Below, in pieces: positions 52,245 to 61,035 of a stretch of DNA of 64,000 bases. Position numbers and translations under genes: made by a program. The notes beneath the pieces are model-generated. The model ran no database searches. It had not been told where the DNA came from and saw only the letters and a list, made by a program, of their open reading frames with translations. Within the stretch, counting starts at the first letter, position 1; each line of letters starts with the position of its first letter. This DNA is from Acetothermia bacterium 64_32 (GTDB taxonomy: Bacteria; Bipolaricaulota; Bipolaricaulia; Bipolaricaulales; Bipolaricaulaceae): the NCBI GenBank assembly GCA_001508155.1, contig LGFI01000001.1, positions 1 to 64,000 on the forward strand, given 5' to 3'.

Positions 52245-53831
52245 TCACCCCAAGGGCACCACCGCCCGCACCTTGGTCCCCTGGCCCGGGGCCGAGGAAA
52301 CCGAAAGCGCCCCTCCCAAGCCCTGGGCCCGCTCCCGCATGTTGGTAAGGCCGAGGCCACCCACCCTTTCCGCGGGATCGAACCCCCGGCCATCGTCGGC
52401 GATCTCAAGCTCTACACGCCTTCCCCTGAGGACAATCTGTACCGCGACGGAATCGGCGTGGGCGTGTTTTAAGGCGTTATTCAGGGCTTCCTGGGCGATG
52501 CGGTACAGGACATCCTCCACCTCATGAGGGAGTTTCCGCTCCATCTTGGCCGAAAAGCTCGCCTCCACCCCGGCGCGCCGTTCCACGGTGTCCAGGCGTT
52601 GTCTGAGCGCCTCCACTAGCCCCTCCCGTTCAAGGGCCGCCGGGCGAAGTTCATATACCAAAAGCCTCATGTCCTTAAGGGCTTGGCGGGTGGCCTCCCC
52701 GAGTTCCGTGAGGTGCCCCACTGCCTTTCCGGCATCTCCGGCGGCGGCGAGCCTGCGGGCGGCCTCGGCAAACAAGGTCACGCTGTATAGGGACTGGATT
52801 ACCGAATCGTGAAGTTCCCGGGCCAGGCGGGCCCGTTCCTCCTCCGCGGCCGCCTCCTGTACCTGCCCGTAGAGGCGGGCGTTCTCGATGGCCAGTGCTA
52901 GGGTGTCAGCGATGTCCTGGGCGAGCTTTACCTGCTCCTCGGTGAAGGCAGGGAGGACGGAGGTGGCGATCATGGCCACGGCCACCACCCGGCCCCCGAC
53001 CACGAACGGGACCCCCAAGATCGATTCGAGCCCTAGCAGGCCCACCGCCTCCTTGTCGGTCCGAGGGCCAATCCCAGCGTTGTGAAAGGCCAGCGGGCGC
53101 CGTTCCTCAAAGATCTGTTGGAGGAAGGGATGGTGGGCGGGGTCCAAGGGGCGTCCTCGAAATCCGGCAGGGTCCCCCAGGCCCAAACCACCTGGGGCGG
53201 TTCCCCCCATGGGGATGAGGAGCTCCCGGTCCTCGTCCACCAGATAGATGGCGCAGTGCCCCACCCCCAGGGCCCCGGCAAGGCCGTGGGCTACCTGCTT
53301 CAACACCTCCCGAAGCTCCAGAGAGCGGCTAGCTGCCCGGACCACCTCCAGCAGGGTGGTTAGCTCCCGTGTGCGGGTCTGGACCTGTCGCTCCAAGAAC
53401 TCCCCGACCTTGACCCCCTCGGTGATCTCCCGCACCACCACAAGCAGGTGAGACCAGCCTCGGTAGTCGAGGACGAAGCCTTGGATCTCCACATGGATGG
53501 GGGTGCCATCCCTCCGGAGGCCTACCGATTGCGCCCGGAACTGGCCCCCGGATCGTCGGACGTGATCGTCGAAGTGCTCGTGGTAGTCGGGATGGACGAT
53601 TTGCTTCCCCGAAAGGCCGATCAGCTTGCCATAAGGGTAGCCGTGGATCCTGCAAGCAGCGGGGTTGGCCTCCACGATGATACCTTTGTGGTCGAAGATG
53701 AGCACGGCGTCGGAAGTGGACTCGAATACGCTACGATACCTGGCTTCGCTTTCCCGGAGCCCCTTCCCCATCCCCAACCTCGCCCAGGCTACCTTCAAAA
53801 TGCCCACCACCCCATCATCTCCCCCGCGCAA
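52245..53831 (-). CDS. NarX-type histidine kinase with PAS and GAF domains
   Basis: 528 residues, no membrane segment, so cytoplasmic. A PAS domain (about 25-140), a GAF domain (about 165-320), the HisKA_3 dimerisation motif ARELHDSVIQSLYSVTL (about 340) and a HATPase with NALKHAHA, DDGRGFD and GLGLTNMRERA. It autophosphorylates on the His in RELHD and passes the phosphate to the NarL-type regulator just downstream. The signal is not evident. Confidence 0.92.
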   Translation of the reverse strand: MRGGDDGVVGILKVAWARLGMGKGLRESEARYRSVFESTSDAVLIFDHKGIIVEANPAACRIHGYPYGKLIGLSGKQIVHPDYHEHFDDHVRRSGGQFRAQSVGLRRDGTPIHVEIQGFVLDYRGWSHLLVVVREITEGVKVGEFLERQVQTRTRELTTLLEVVRAASRSLELREVLKQVAHGLAGALGVGHCAIYLVDEDRELLIPMGGTAPGGLGLGDPAGFRGRPLDPAHHPFLQQIFEERRPLAFHNAGIGPRTDKEAVGLLGLESILGVPFVVGGRVVAVAMIATSVLPAFTEEQVKLAQDIADTLALAIENARLYGQVQEAAAEEERARLARELHDSVIQSLYSVTLFAEAARRLAAAGDAGKAVGHLTELGEATRQALKDMRLLVYELRPAALEREGLVEALRQRLDTVERRAGVEASFSAKMERKLPHEVEDVLYRIAQEALNNALKHAHADSVAVQIVLRGRRVELEIADDGRGFDPAERVGGLGLTNMRERAQGLGGALSVSSAPGQGTKVRAVVPLG

Positions 53832-53998
53832 GGACTACGCCCCAGGAGCCCACGATCCTCCCGTGTCATGCGAGGTCGCTCCTCTGGAGCTTCCGCACAA
53901 GAAGGCCCTGGGAAGCAAGCGAGCTCAAGGCGTTAGCAAGTTTTCAAAATCCCCGACGGGCCTGTGTAGTGAAGACGGCCTCCCTTGTGCCCCCCTGC

Positions 53999-54074
53999 TG
54001 GTGGAGATGAGCGGATTCGAACCGCCGACCTCCGCGTTGCGAACGCGGCGCTCTCCCAACTGAGCTACATCCCC
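53999..54074 (-). tRNA. tRNA-Ala (CGC)
   Basis: 76 bases with encoded CCA. Acceptor GGGGATG pairs with CATCTCC; loop TTCGCAA, anticodon CGC (reads GCG). First gene of the array at the 3' side of the Ala-rich gene. Confidence 0.9.
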
Positions 54075-54080
54075 ACGAAG

Positions 54081-54150
54081 GCGGAGAAGTTACAAGTCGC
54101 AAGTCCCAGGTTTTGCGCTTGGAACTTGAAAACTTGCGACTTGGGACTTC
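54081..54150. repeat. Degenerate AAGTCGCAAGTCCC-type repeat between tRNA genes
   Basis: Runs of AAGTCGCAAGTCCC on one side and AACTTGCGACTTGGG on the other; the two halves are imperfect inverted copies and could fold into a stem. A related unit occurs at 59308-59398. Confidence 0.5.
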
Positions 54151-54154
54151 CCTG

Positions 54155-54228
54155 TGGCGGAGCAGGGAGTCGAACCCTGAACCTCGCGGTTATGGGCCGC
54201 GCGCTCTCACCGGTTGAGCTACTCCGCC
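54155..54228 (-). tRNA. tRNA-Met (CAT), elongator type, with C33
   Basis: 74 bases, no encoded CCA. Acceptor GGCGGAG pairs with CTCCGCC; stem CGCGG/CCGCG around the loop CCCATAA with anticodon CAT. Position 33, almost always T, is C here. The acceptor end is fully paired, so it is not the initiator. tRNA-Ile (lysidine type) is an alternative. Confidence 0.8.
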
Positions 54229-54235
54229 TCATCCG

Positions 54236-54263
54236 CCCCACGAAACCTTGAGGTTCCGTGGGG
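54236..54263. repeat. Hairpin in tRNA spacer
   Basis: CCCCACGAAACC, loop TTGA, GGTTCCGTGGGG (one mismatch). It lies between the Met and fMet genes and resembles the hairpin at 54359. Confidence 0.6.
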
Positions 54264-54276
54264 ACCCCTACCCAAC

Positions 54277-54353
54277 TGGTTGCGGGGGCTGGACTCGAAC
54301 CAGCAACCTCCGGGTTATGAGCCCGGCGAGCTTCCTAATTGCTCCACCCCGCT
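54277..54353 (-). tRNA. Initiator tRNA-fMet (CAT)
   Basis: 77 bases with encoded CCA. The body (CGGGGTGGAGCA, anticodon stem CCGGG/CCCGG with three G-C pairs, loop CTCATAA) equals bacterial initiators. Position 1 is A opposite A72, unpaired as expected; E. coli has C1. Confidence 0.92.
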
Positions 54354-54358
54354 ACTCA

Positions 54359-54386
54359 CCCCACGAAATCTAACGATTTCGCGGGG
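54359..54386. repeat. Hairpin in tRNA spacer
   Basis: CCCCACGAAATC, loop TAAC, GATTTCGCGGGG, followed by GACCCC exactly as the hairpin at 54236 is. Confidence 0.6.
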
Positions 54387-54399
54387 ACCCCTCAAGTTC

Positions 54400-54486
54400 T
54401 GCCGGGGGCGGGGGTCGAACCCGCACGAGCCTGCAGGGCTCAGAGGATTTTAAGTCCCCTGCGTCTACCAATTCCGCCACCCCGGC
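54400..54486 (-). tRNA. tRNA-Leu (TAA)
   Basis: 87 bases, type II with a long variable arm, CCA not encoded. Acceptor GCCGGGG pairs with CCCCGGC; loop CTTAAAA, anticodon TAA. Confidence 0.9.
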
Positions 54487-54495
54487 ACCCCAACG

Positions 54496-54568
54496 AGCGG
54501 GAAACGGGATTCGAACCCGCGACCTCCACCTCGGCAAGGTGGCGCTCTACCAGCTGAGCTATTCCCGC
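54496..54568 (-). tRNA. tRNA-Gly (GCC)
   Basis: 73 bases. Acceptor GCGGGAA pairs with TTCCCGC; loop TTGCCGA, anticodon GCC; discriminator T as usual for Gly; CCA not encoded. Confidence 0.92.
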
Positions 54569-54610
54569 TTGCCGGCCTAGATTATAGGGGCCCAGCCCCG
54601 GGCTTCAAGC

Positions 54611-54695
54611 TGGTGCGAAGGGCGGGATTCGAACCCGCACGCCTTACGGCACTGGCTCCTAAGGCCAGCGCGTCTGCCAATTCCGCCACCTTCGC
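54611..54695 (-). tRNA. tRNA-Leu (TAG)
   Basis: 85 bases, type II, encoded CCA. Acceptor GCGAAGG pairs with CCTTCGC; loop CTTAGGA, anticodon TAG. Confidence 0.92.
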
Positions 54696-54710
54696 ACCTC
54701 ACCCATATTT

Positions 54711-54745
54711 TAGCAAAGAGAAAGGGGGCGGCTAGGGCCGCCCCC
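54711..54745 (-). terminator. Terminator of the Ala-rich protein gene
   Basis: GGGGGCGGC (54724-54732), loop TAGG, GCCGCCCCC (54737-54745), followed on the minus strand by TTTCTCTTTG. Confidence 0.85.
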
Positions 54746-54765
54746 GGTCCACCCTCATCCCAGGC

Positions 54766-57700
54766 TCAACCGACGATGTCCTGGTATCTTGCCACCACCC
54801 GCGTGTTGGCCCTAAGGGTGAGCCTCAGCGAGTACGTGTTCGTCCTCCGATCGAAGGTGCCTGGGTACTCCACCGGCTCGTCGGCGTCGCCTATCCAGAC
54901 CTGGAATCCCTGGAAGGCCACACCATAGGGGCCGGCAACGTTGCTCCGTGCCGGCACGGTTATGACTATCTCCGTCCCGGACGCCCTCTGGACGGTGAAC
55001 GGAGTGTAGCGCTGTCTGGCCTCGTCGGAGAGCTTTACCGGGATCTCGATATCCTCATACCCCGGCGTCACCATGATTATGTGATGGGCACGTACCTCCA
55101 AGTTGACCTGAATCGGGTAAACCCTTATCGGTGGGATGATGCCGATGGTGATGCAGGGTTCCAGTTCGACCTGTTGTTGGGCCGTCTTCCTCTGCCCCCG
55201 GGCGTCTTGGACCTGTACGAAGGCAGTGATAGTACCACCCGTCCTCAGGTCCACTTGGAAGGTCATGGATCCGGAGTTGGGGAAGTGGTCGATGCGCGAC
55301 TCTACATGGCCGTCCGGATAGCGTATCCCGACGGGCCCCACCACCAGAGGGGAGGTGCCGCCTGAGGCCTGCCAGTAAACGGTCACCGCGTGGGAGTACT
55401 CGTCCCCGCACACCTTGTCCACCGCGGTGCGGATGGTCACCGAGAGGGGCTTCACTTGAGCCTCCTCCCCGCCCACCCTTATCCGGACCAAGAGGCGGAT
55501 GACCTCGCACCCCCCTTTGTCGTAGAGGGAGAACACCACCTCATAGGTGGCGGGCTGCGGTGGCATGTAGCCCTGCAGGAGGCCGGTGCCGTTTGCCAGG
55601 TTAAGCCCGAACTCCACCCCGCTGGGAAGGCCACTTGAGGAGATCTTCGCCTCCTGGGCCCCAGCGGACCGGATCCGGGAGATCAGGGAAGAGGGCATCT
55701 GCCTCTGGGTAAGGAAGTGCAGGGTACCCCCCTTCACCTCCCCGAAGTCCCACTCAAGGCTCTGCGGCTCCGGGCATTCGGGCTCGGTGGGCCCGGTCGG
55801 CTGCCCCACCTGGATCAGCACGTAGAGCTGCCCCACCGGGCACTGTCGCCCATCAAACAAGGTGAAAAGGAGCTCGTACGTGGCGTACTCGGAAGGCACC
55901 ATGCCCGCGAGGCGCCCCTGGCCGTAGTCCAAAAGGAGCTCAAAGGAGAGCCCCGCCGGGAGGTTGGAGGAGACGAGGGTCGAGGACACAACGCCCAGCT
56001 CCTCGATGGCGGCCCTCAGCCCCTGGGGCATGGGTCGGGTGATGCTGACCCGCATCCCCGGGGAAACCTGCCCGAAGTCCCACTTGAAGCTGCGGGGTTC
56101 AGGGCATTCCGGGGTGGGCACCACCGTCTCCGGCACGTACTCCTCGCAGGTGGGCACAAGACACTCGGGATCGATGAACGCCTGCACGGAGGTCTGGATG
56201 TCGGGCACCACCTCCACCGAGGTGGAGGCGGTGGCTGCCGATTGCGCCGCCGCGTTGGCCATGGCCTGGGCCTGGGCAAGCGCAGATGCGCACGCCTCGG
56301 CCAGGGCGGTGGCGCGGGCCTCCGCCTCCGCGGACGCCATGGCCTGGGCATGGGCATGGGCCGCGGCCACCGCGCACGCCCGGGCCGAGGCATAAGCAGA
56401 GGCGTAGGCCTGGGCGAGCGCCTGAGCCGCGGCGAATGCCCGGGCCTGGGCGTGGGCTTCGGCCCCGGCCGCGGCATACGCCGCAGCGGCGGCATCGGCG
56501 AAGGCCCCGGCCGCCGCCTCCACCGCCACGGCCACCTGGGCCTCGGCTTGCGCCCGGGCCAGAGCCGCCGCCTGGGCGGCTGCCAGGGCCTCGGCCTGGG
56601 CCTCGGCCAGGGCGCCGGCCTGGGCCTCGGCGCTCGCCCCGGCTGCCACCGCGGCCTCGGCGCAAGCGCGGGCGGCTGCCTCGGCCTGGGCGCTCGCCTC
56701 CGCGATCGCTTGGGCCCCGACCGCTACCTGGGCCTCAGCCCGGGCCCGGGCGGCCGCACACGCCCGCGCCGCAGCTTCGGCCCGGGCGGCCGCTTCGGCC
56801 ACCGCCTCCAGGCCCGAGGCGGCCTCAGCCTGAGCGGCTGCAAGGGCCTGGGCCGCCGCCTGGGCCTCCGCTTGGGCCTGGGCCGCCGCCTGGGCCGCCG
56901 CCTGGGCGTGGGCGATGGCCTGAGCCGCCCCCATGGCCTCGGCGGCGGCATAAGCTCGGGCATAGGCTTCCCCGGTGCCGGCAGCCGAGGCCTGCGCCTG
57001 GGCTTGGGCCTCCACCTGGGCCGCAGCGGCGGCACACGCCTGGGCCTCCGCTTGGGCCTGGGCCGCCGCCTCGGCCGCCACCTGGGCGTGGGCCTCCACC
57101 TCGGCTACCGCCCGGGCTACCGCACCCGCCAGGGAACCGGCCGCGCTCTGGGCCTGGGCATAGGCTTCGGCCGCCGCCTGGGCGCTGGCCTCTGCCTGGG
57201 CCGCCGCCTCGGCCAGGGCAGTGGCCATGGCTTGAGCCTCGGCCTGTGCCCTGGCACATGCCTGGGCCGCCGCTTGGGCCTGAGCGCTGGCCCGGGCTTG
57301 AGCCTGAGCTATGGCCTGGGAGTAAGCCTTGGCATCGGCACTGGCCCTGGCACACGCCTGGGCGATGGCAGTGGCCTGAGCCTGGGCGTGGGCCTGGGCA
57401 CTGCCGATCGCCTGGGCCGCCGCCTCGGCCGCCGCCTTCGCCTCCGCATACGCCTGGGCACACGCCCCAGCCGCCGCCTGGGCGCTGGCCCGGGCCTGGG
57501 CTATGGCCTGGGCCGCCGCTTGAGCCTCGGCGATCGCCTCGGCGTGGGCCTGGGCGATCGCCTGGGCGGCCGCGTGGGCCTGGGCATAGGCCGCTGCCGC
57601 CGCTTGGGCCGCCGCCTCCGCCCGCGCCTGCGCGGATGCTGCCGCCTCCGCCCGGGCACTGGCGCTAGCCTCGGCCAGGGCGGTTGCCTGAGCGGCAGCC

Positions 57701-58635
57701 TCTGCCGCTGCGCTGGCCTTGGCCACCGCGGTGGCGATGGCCTCCACCACCCCGCCCACCTGCGTCACCACCGTGCCACAGGGGACGGCCGTCTGCACCG
57801 TCTGCTTCACCAGCTCCGCCTCGTCCTGGGCACGGGAGAAAGCCTGAGCCGAGGAGCTTGCCTGAGCCTCCGCGTACGCCCGGGCACTCGCGACCGCCTG
57901 AGCGTAGCTTGAGGCCTGGGCCGCTGCCTCCGCGGCCGCTTGGGCGGCCGCCTTGGCCGTGGCCACTGCCCCGGCCGCGGCACTGGCCTGGGCCTCGGCC
58001 TCGGCCTGGGCCTGGGCAATGGCTTCGGCAACCGCCTGGGCATAGGCCTCCACCTCAGCCTGGGCAGCGGCGCACGCCTGGGCCGCCGCCTGGGCCTCGG
58101 CCTGGGCCTGGGCGATGGCGCTCAGTACCTCCTCTACCTTGGCCTGGGCATCGGCTTGGGCGGAAGCACAGGCGTTGGCCTGGGCCTGGGCGTCGGCCTG
58201 GGCCGAGGCACAGGCCTCGGCAAACGCCTGGGCCGCTGCCTCCGCCCGGGCAGCCGCCTGAGAACAGGCTTGGGCGTATGCCCGGGCATCCGCCACCGCC
58301 TCAGCACAGGCCCGTGCCAGGGCCTCGGCCCGGGCTTGGGCGGTCGCCTGCGCCTCGGCTATCGCCTGGGCATAGGCCTGGGCGTCCGCGTTCGCCTCCT
58401 CGGCCCGGGACAGGAGCCCACTTACATCTAGCCCGGCGAGCAGCTCCTGGGCCTGTTGAAGGGCGGCCTGGGCCTGAGCCTGGGCCCAGGCGGCCGCCTG
58501 GGCGGCCGCCTGGGCCATGGCCACGATGTCCGGCAGGAACGGCTCGTGCTCTTGCTGGGATAACGCCGGCACGAAAAGCCCCACCGCCAGCACTACCCCC
58601 AACAGCGCTGCCTTCAATCTCCTCGCCACACGCAC
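54766..58635 (-). CDS. Giant secreted Ala-X repeat protein with beta-domain C-terminus
   Basis: 1289 residues, unrecognised. The start is GTG 58635 with AAAGGAGGAGG just upstream. Signal peptide about 1-27 ([12 protein letters not shown]). Residues about 38-805 are an almost unbroken alternation of Ala with another residue, mostly Gln, Glu, Ser, Arg, Tyr, Val; Pro is almost absent and about a dozen Cys fall at the non-Ala positions. A break near 265-300 ([15 protein letters not shown]) splits it. A Cys-rich linker is followed by two tandem copies (from about 842 and 952) of a roughly 110-residue beta unit with ECPEP, WDFG and LPxG[LV] motifs, then two more beta-type domains. It lies between two same-strand tRNA arrays. 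Surface fibre or sheath is a guess. Confidence 0.8.
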   Translation of the reverse strand: MRVARRLKAALLGVVLAVGLFVPALSQQEHEPFLPDIVAMAQAAAQAAAWAQAQAQAALQQAQELLAGLDVSGLLSRAEEANADAQAYAQAIAEAQATAQARAEALARACAEAVADARAYAQACSQAAARAEAAAQAFAEACASAQADAQAQANACASAQADAQAKVEEVLSAIAQAQAEAQAAAQACAAAQAEVEAYAQAVAEAIAQAQAEAEAQASAAAGAVATAKAAAQAAAEAAAQASSYAQAVASARAYAEAQASSSAQAFSRAQDEAELVKQTVQTAVPCGTVVTQVGGVVEAIATAVAKASAAAEAAAQATALAEASASARAEAAASAQARAEAAAQAAAAAYAQAHAAAQAIAQAHAEAIAEAQAAAQAIAQARASAQAAAGACAQAYAEAKAAAEAAAQAIGSAQAHAQAQATAIAQACARASADAKAYSQAIAQAQARASAQAQAAAQACARAQAEAQAMATALAEAAAQAEASAQAAAEAYAQAQSAAGSLAGAVARAVAEVEAHAQVAAEAAAQAQAEAQACAAAAAQVEAQAQAQASAAGTGEAYARAYAAAEAMGAAQAIAHAQAAAQAAAQAQAEAQAAAQALAAAQAEAASGLEAVAEAAARAEAAARACAAARARAEAQVAVGAQAIAEASAQAEAAARACAEAAVAAGASAEAQAGALAEAQAEALAAAQAAALARAQAEAQVAVAVEAAAGAFADAAAAAYAAAGAEAHAQARAFAAAQALAQAYASAYASARACAVAAAHAHAQAMASAEAEARATALAEACASALAQAQAMANAAAQSAATASTSVEVVPDIQTSVQAFIDPECLVPTCEEYVPETVVPTPECPEPRSFKWDFGQVSPGMRVSITRPMPQGLRAAIEELGVVSSTLVSSNLPAGLSFELLLDYGQGRLAGMVPSEYATYELLFTLFDGRQCPVGQLYVLIQVGQPTGPTEPECPEPQSLEWDFGEVKGGTLHFLTQRQMPSSLISRIRSAGAQEAKISSSGLPSGVEFGLNLANGTGLLQGYMPPQPATYEVVFSLYDKGGCEVIRLLVRIRVGGEEAQVKPLSVTIRTAVDKVCGDEYSHAVTVYWQASGGTSPLVVGPVGIRYPDGHVESRIDHFPNSGSMTFQVDLRTGGTITAFVQVQDARGQRKTAQQQVELEPCITIGIIPPIRVYPIQVNLEVRAHHIIMVTPGYEDIEIPVKLSDEARQRYTPFTVQRASGTEIVITVPARSNVAGPYGVAFQGFQVWIGDADEPVEYPGTFDRRTNTYSLRLTLRANTRVVARYQDIVG

Positions 58636-58671
58636 CTCCTCCTTTGGTCACCCCCGTAGGGGAATTGCACC

Positions 58672-58702
58672 ACTATAGCATGCCAGGGGGCCGCTCCGAC
58701 AA
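58672..58702 (-). promoter_or_regulatory. Candidate promoter of the Ala-rich protein gene
   Basis: TATAGT (58677-58672) with a weaker TTGTCG 19 bases upstream (58702-58697) on the minus strand. The predicted start gives a 30-base leader with a strong Shine-Dalgarno. Confidence 0.45.
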
Positions 58703-58784
58703 ACCGCGGGGATCAAAAAAACCGCCGGCAAGCCTTGCGTGGCACGTCTACTATACACTCAAGGAGGAAAAAGGTTTCAGGTGG

Positions 58785-58862
58785 TGGCGCGCCCGGGAGG
58801 ACTCGAACCCCCAACCCTCGGCTCCGAAGGCCGATGCTCTGTTCCGATTGAGCTACGGGCGC
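58785..58862 (-). tRNA. tRNA-Arg (TCG)
   Basis: 78 bases, encoded CCA. Acceptor GCGCCCG pairs with CGGGCGC; loop CTTCGGA, anticodon TCG; discriminator G. Confidence 0.92.
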
Positions 58863-58865
58863 TAG

Positions 58866-58942
58866 CTCGTGATCCGTTATCCGTGAACCGTGACCAGTGA
58901 TTTCACAAACAACGGATTACCCATCACGGGTAACGGTTCACG
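58866..58942. repeat. Degenerate CCGTGATCCGTAA-type repeat between tRNA genes
   Basis: Units such as CCGTTATCCGTGA and, in inverse orientation, TCACGGGTAACGG; the two ends can pair into a long imperfect stem. Related to 59153-59226 and to the GTGACG repeats at 11272 and 12727. Confidence 0.55.
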
Positions 58943-58946
58943 GAGT

Positions 58947-59022
58947 TGGGAGGAGCGACGGGACTCGAACCCGCAACCCCTGCGGCCACAGCGCAGTGCT
59001 CTGCCTTTGAGCTACGCTCCCC
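58947..59022 (-). tRNA. tRNA-His (GTG)
   Basis: 76 bases. The extra G at -1 faces C73, as in bacterial tRNA-His; G1 faces T72 as a wobble pair; loop CTGTGGC, anticodon GTG; CCA encoded. Confidence 0.9.
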
Positions 59023-59028
59023 ACGCAT

Positions 59029-59054
59029 CCCGCAAGACCCTGCGATCTTGCGGG
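59029..59054. repeat. Hairpin in tRNA spacer
   Basis: Perfect stem CCCGCAAGA (59029-59037) and TCTTGCGGG (59046-59054) with an 8-base loop, between the His and Arg genes. Confidence 0.6.
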
Positions 59055-59067
59055 AACCCTTGCAAGC

Positions 59068-59145
59068 TGGCGCGCCCGGGAGGACTCGAACCCCCGACCT
59101 GCGGCTTAGAAGGCCGCTGCTCTGGTCCCACTGAGCTACGGGCGC
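59068..59145 (-). tRNA. tRNA-Arg (TCT)
   Basis: 78 bases, encoded CCA. Acceptor GCGCCCG pairs with CGGGCGC; loop CTTCTAA, anticodon TCT. Acceptor and T-arm equal those of the tRNA-Arg(TCG) 280 bases away, suggesting duplication. Confidence 0.92.
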
Positions 59146-59152
59146 CAAGTCC

Positions 59153-59226
59153 GTAATCCGTGACCGGTGATCCGTAACCTGAAACCGCTGATCCCGATCA
59201 CGGCTTACGGATCACGGTTCACGGAC
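59153..59226. repeat. Degenerate CCGTGATCCGTAA-type repeat between tRNA genes
   Basis: GTCCGTAATCCGTGACC at one end and GGATCACGGTTCACGGAC at the other form an imperfect inverted pair around a variable centre. Confidence 0.55.
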
Positions 59227-59228
59227 AC

Positions 59229-59302
59229 TGGAGCGGGTAGCGGGAATCGAACCCGCGTCACTGGCTTGGAAGGCCAGCGCTCTACCATTGAGCTATACCC
59301 GC
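59229..59302 (-). tRNA. tRNA-Gly (TCC)
   Basis: 74 bases, encoded CCA. Acceptor GCGGGTA pairs with TACCCGC; loop CTTCCAA, anticodon TCC; discriminator T. Confidence 0.92.
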
Positions 59303-59307
59303 CAAAC

Positions 59308-59398
59308 ATCTAGTCACAAGTCCCAAAGTTGAAAGTCTCAAGAGTCGCAAAGTCGAAAGTCTCAGGTTCGACCCGCGACTTTGGACTTTCGACTTGCC
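59308..59398. repeat. Degenerate AAGTCGAAAGTCTC-type repeat between tRNA genes
   Basis: Several units of AAGTC plus CGAAAG or CCAAAG and their inverse near 59380-59395. Same style as 54081-54150. Confidence 0.5.
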
Positions 59399-59408
59399 AA
59401 CTGCCTTC

Positions 59409-59486
59409 TGGTCGGAGAGGGCGGATTCGAACCGCCGACCTCAGCGTCCCGAACGCTGCGCGCTGACCAGGCTGCGCTACTCTCCG
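59409..59486 (-). tRNA. tRNA-Pro (CGG)
   Basis: 78 bases, encoded CCA. Acceptor CGGAGAG pairs with CTCTCCG; loop TTCGGGA, anticodon CGG. Confidence 0.92.
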
Positions 59487-59507
59487 ACCTAGGGCTATTT
59501 TACCCCA

Positions 59508-60917
59508 CTACCTCAGGAGGAGAAAGCGAGTCCTCCCCTCCCTGAGCACCGTCAGGAGCACGTCCTCGTCCTCGGAGAGCTGGGAGACGACCTGGTTCCA
59601 GTCCTGGATCGAGTTTATCGGCTGGCGGTTTACCTCGAGGATCACGTCCCCTTCCTCAACTCCACCCCAGTAGGCCTTGGAGCCGGGCTCAACGTCCGTC
59701 ACCACCACCCCCCGGACGGTGTCAAGGCCGTAGCGCTGGGCCAGCTCCGGGGTGATGGCCTTAACGGTGATCCCAAATTTCTCCACCCCCTCCTCGCTGG
59801 GGGCCATGCCGGAAAGCTCCTCCTCCCCGGGGCGCTCCCCTAAGGTCACCGGGAGGGTGAGGCTCTGGCCATCGCGCACGATGCCGATCTCCACCTCTTC
59901 CCCCACCCGGCGGTACATGATCTCGGTCTGGAGCTCGTCGGTGCTCCCCACCGGGACGCCGTCCACCGAGACGATCACATCCCCGGCCCGGAGCCCAGCC
60001 TCATCCGCCGGGGAGCCTTCCACCACATCGGCCACCAAGACCCCTTCCCCTGGGGCCACCCCGAACTCCTCCTCCATGCCGGGGGTGAGGTCCTGGATAT
60101 ACACCCCGAGCCAGGCCCGGGTCACCTTCCCCTCAGCGACGATCTGCTCAAGGGCGTACTTGATCTCGTTTATGGGCACGGCGAAGTTGATCCCCTCCAC
60201 CGCCACCCCCTCGCTCGTCTGCCGGGCGATGATGGTGTTCATCCCCACCACTTCCCCGTAGGCGTTCACCAAGGGGCCACCGGAGTTGCCCGGGTTGATG
60301 GCGGCATCGGTCTGGATCATCCGCCGGAAGTAACCGGACCCGTCCGGCCGGGGGACGCTGCGGTTGAGGGCCGATACGATCCCCAGGGTCACGGTGTAGT
60401 CAAACCCCAGGGGGTTTCCGATGGCGATCACCCAGTCCCCCACCTCCAGGGCGGCGGAGTCCCCCAGGGAGGCGACGGGAAGGTCATCGGCGTCCTTCAG
60501 GGCCAGGACCGCCAGGTCCAGCCAGGAATCGGTGCCCAATAGCTCCGCCTCCAGCACCCGGCCGTCCTGGGCGGTGATCCTGATGGCCTTGGCCCCCTCC
60601 ACCACATGGTTGTTGGTCAGGACATACCTCTCCCCCTGGTGCTCCACGATGAACCCCGAGCCCAGGGAGGTGACCTCCTGTCCCCCAAACGGGGGCTCCC
60701 CGAAGAACCGGCGCAGGAAGGGGTCGTTCAAGAGCTCCTCCCACCAGCCGCCCACCTCCTTGGTGGCCTCCACCTTCACCACCGCCGGGGCCACCGCGGA
60801 GATGGCCGCCTTGATCGCGGCCTGCCCGGACTGGGCGATCCCATCCCCCGCCCCTTGGGCCAAGAGGGCAGGGGCGAAGGCCAGAAGCGCTACAAAAAGC
60901 AAGGCCATCCTCCTCAC
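59508..60917 (-). CDS. HtrA/DegP-type serine protease
   Basis: 469 residues. A signal peptide (LLFVALLAFAPALLAQ), then a trypsin-like domain with His in TNNHVVEG, Asp in SWLDLAVL and Ser in NPGNSGGPL; two PDZ domains follow (about 265-360 and 375-469), the first starting AWLGVYIQDLTPG. It degrades or refolds damaged envelope proteins. The start is GTG 60917 with GGAGGTGG upstream. It is divergent from the PP-loop gene; a palindrome lies over its probable transcript start. Confidence 0.93.
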   Translation of the reverse strand: MRRMALLFVALLAFAPALLAQGAGDGIAQSGQAAIKAAISAVAPAVVKVEATKEVGGWWEELLNDPFLRRFFGEPPFGGQEVTSLGSGFIVEHQGERYVLTNNHVVEGAKAIRITAQDGRVLEAELLGTDSWLDLAVLALKDADDLPVASLGDSAALEVGDWVIAIGNPLGFDYTVTLGIVSALNRSVPRPDGSGYFRRMIQTDAAINPGNSGGPLVNAYGEVVGMNTIIARQTSEGVAVEGINFAVPINEIKYALEQIVAEGKVTRAWLGVYIQDLTPGMEEEFGVAPGEGVLVADVVEGSPADEAGLRAGDVIVSVDGVPVGSTDELQTEIMYRRVGEEVEIGIVRDGQSLTLPVTLGERPGEEELSGMAPSEEGVEKFGITVKAITPELAQRYGLDTVRGVVVTDVEPGSKAYWGGVEEGDVILEVNRQPINSIQDWNQVVSQLSEDEDVLLTVLREGRTRFLLLR

Positions 60918-60931
60918 TGCAGACCACCTCC

Positions 60932-60943
60932 TTTGATATCAAA
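60932..60943. promoter_or_regulatory. Palindrome at the htrA promoter
   Basis: Perfect TTTGATATCAAA. A minus-strand GATAAT (60951-60946) just upstream puts the htrA transcript start inside it, so a repressor could act here. Confidence 0.4.
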
Positions 60944-61035
60944 CCATTATCCCCAAGCCATGTGCAGGTGTGCTGGAGCTTTTGTGAAGATGCTGTGGAG
61001 GAAACCCCAGCCACCTGTGATATGATACCCAGGCC

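Noticed and set aside
55717-58865. Long plus-strand frames opposite the Ala-rich gene (55717-57912, 56286-57668, 57684-58865)
   Set aside because: They are Gly/Leu- or Pro/Arg-rich mirror images of the 6-base-periodic coding DNA, lack Shine-Dalgarno sites, and one runs into a tRNA gene.
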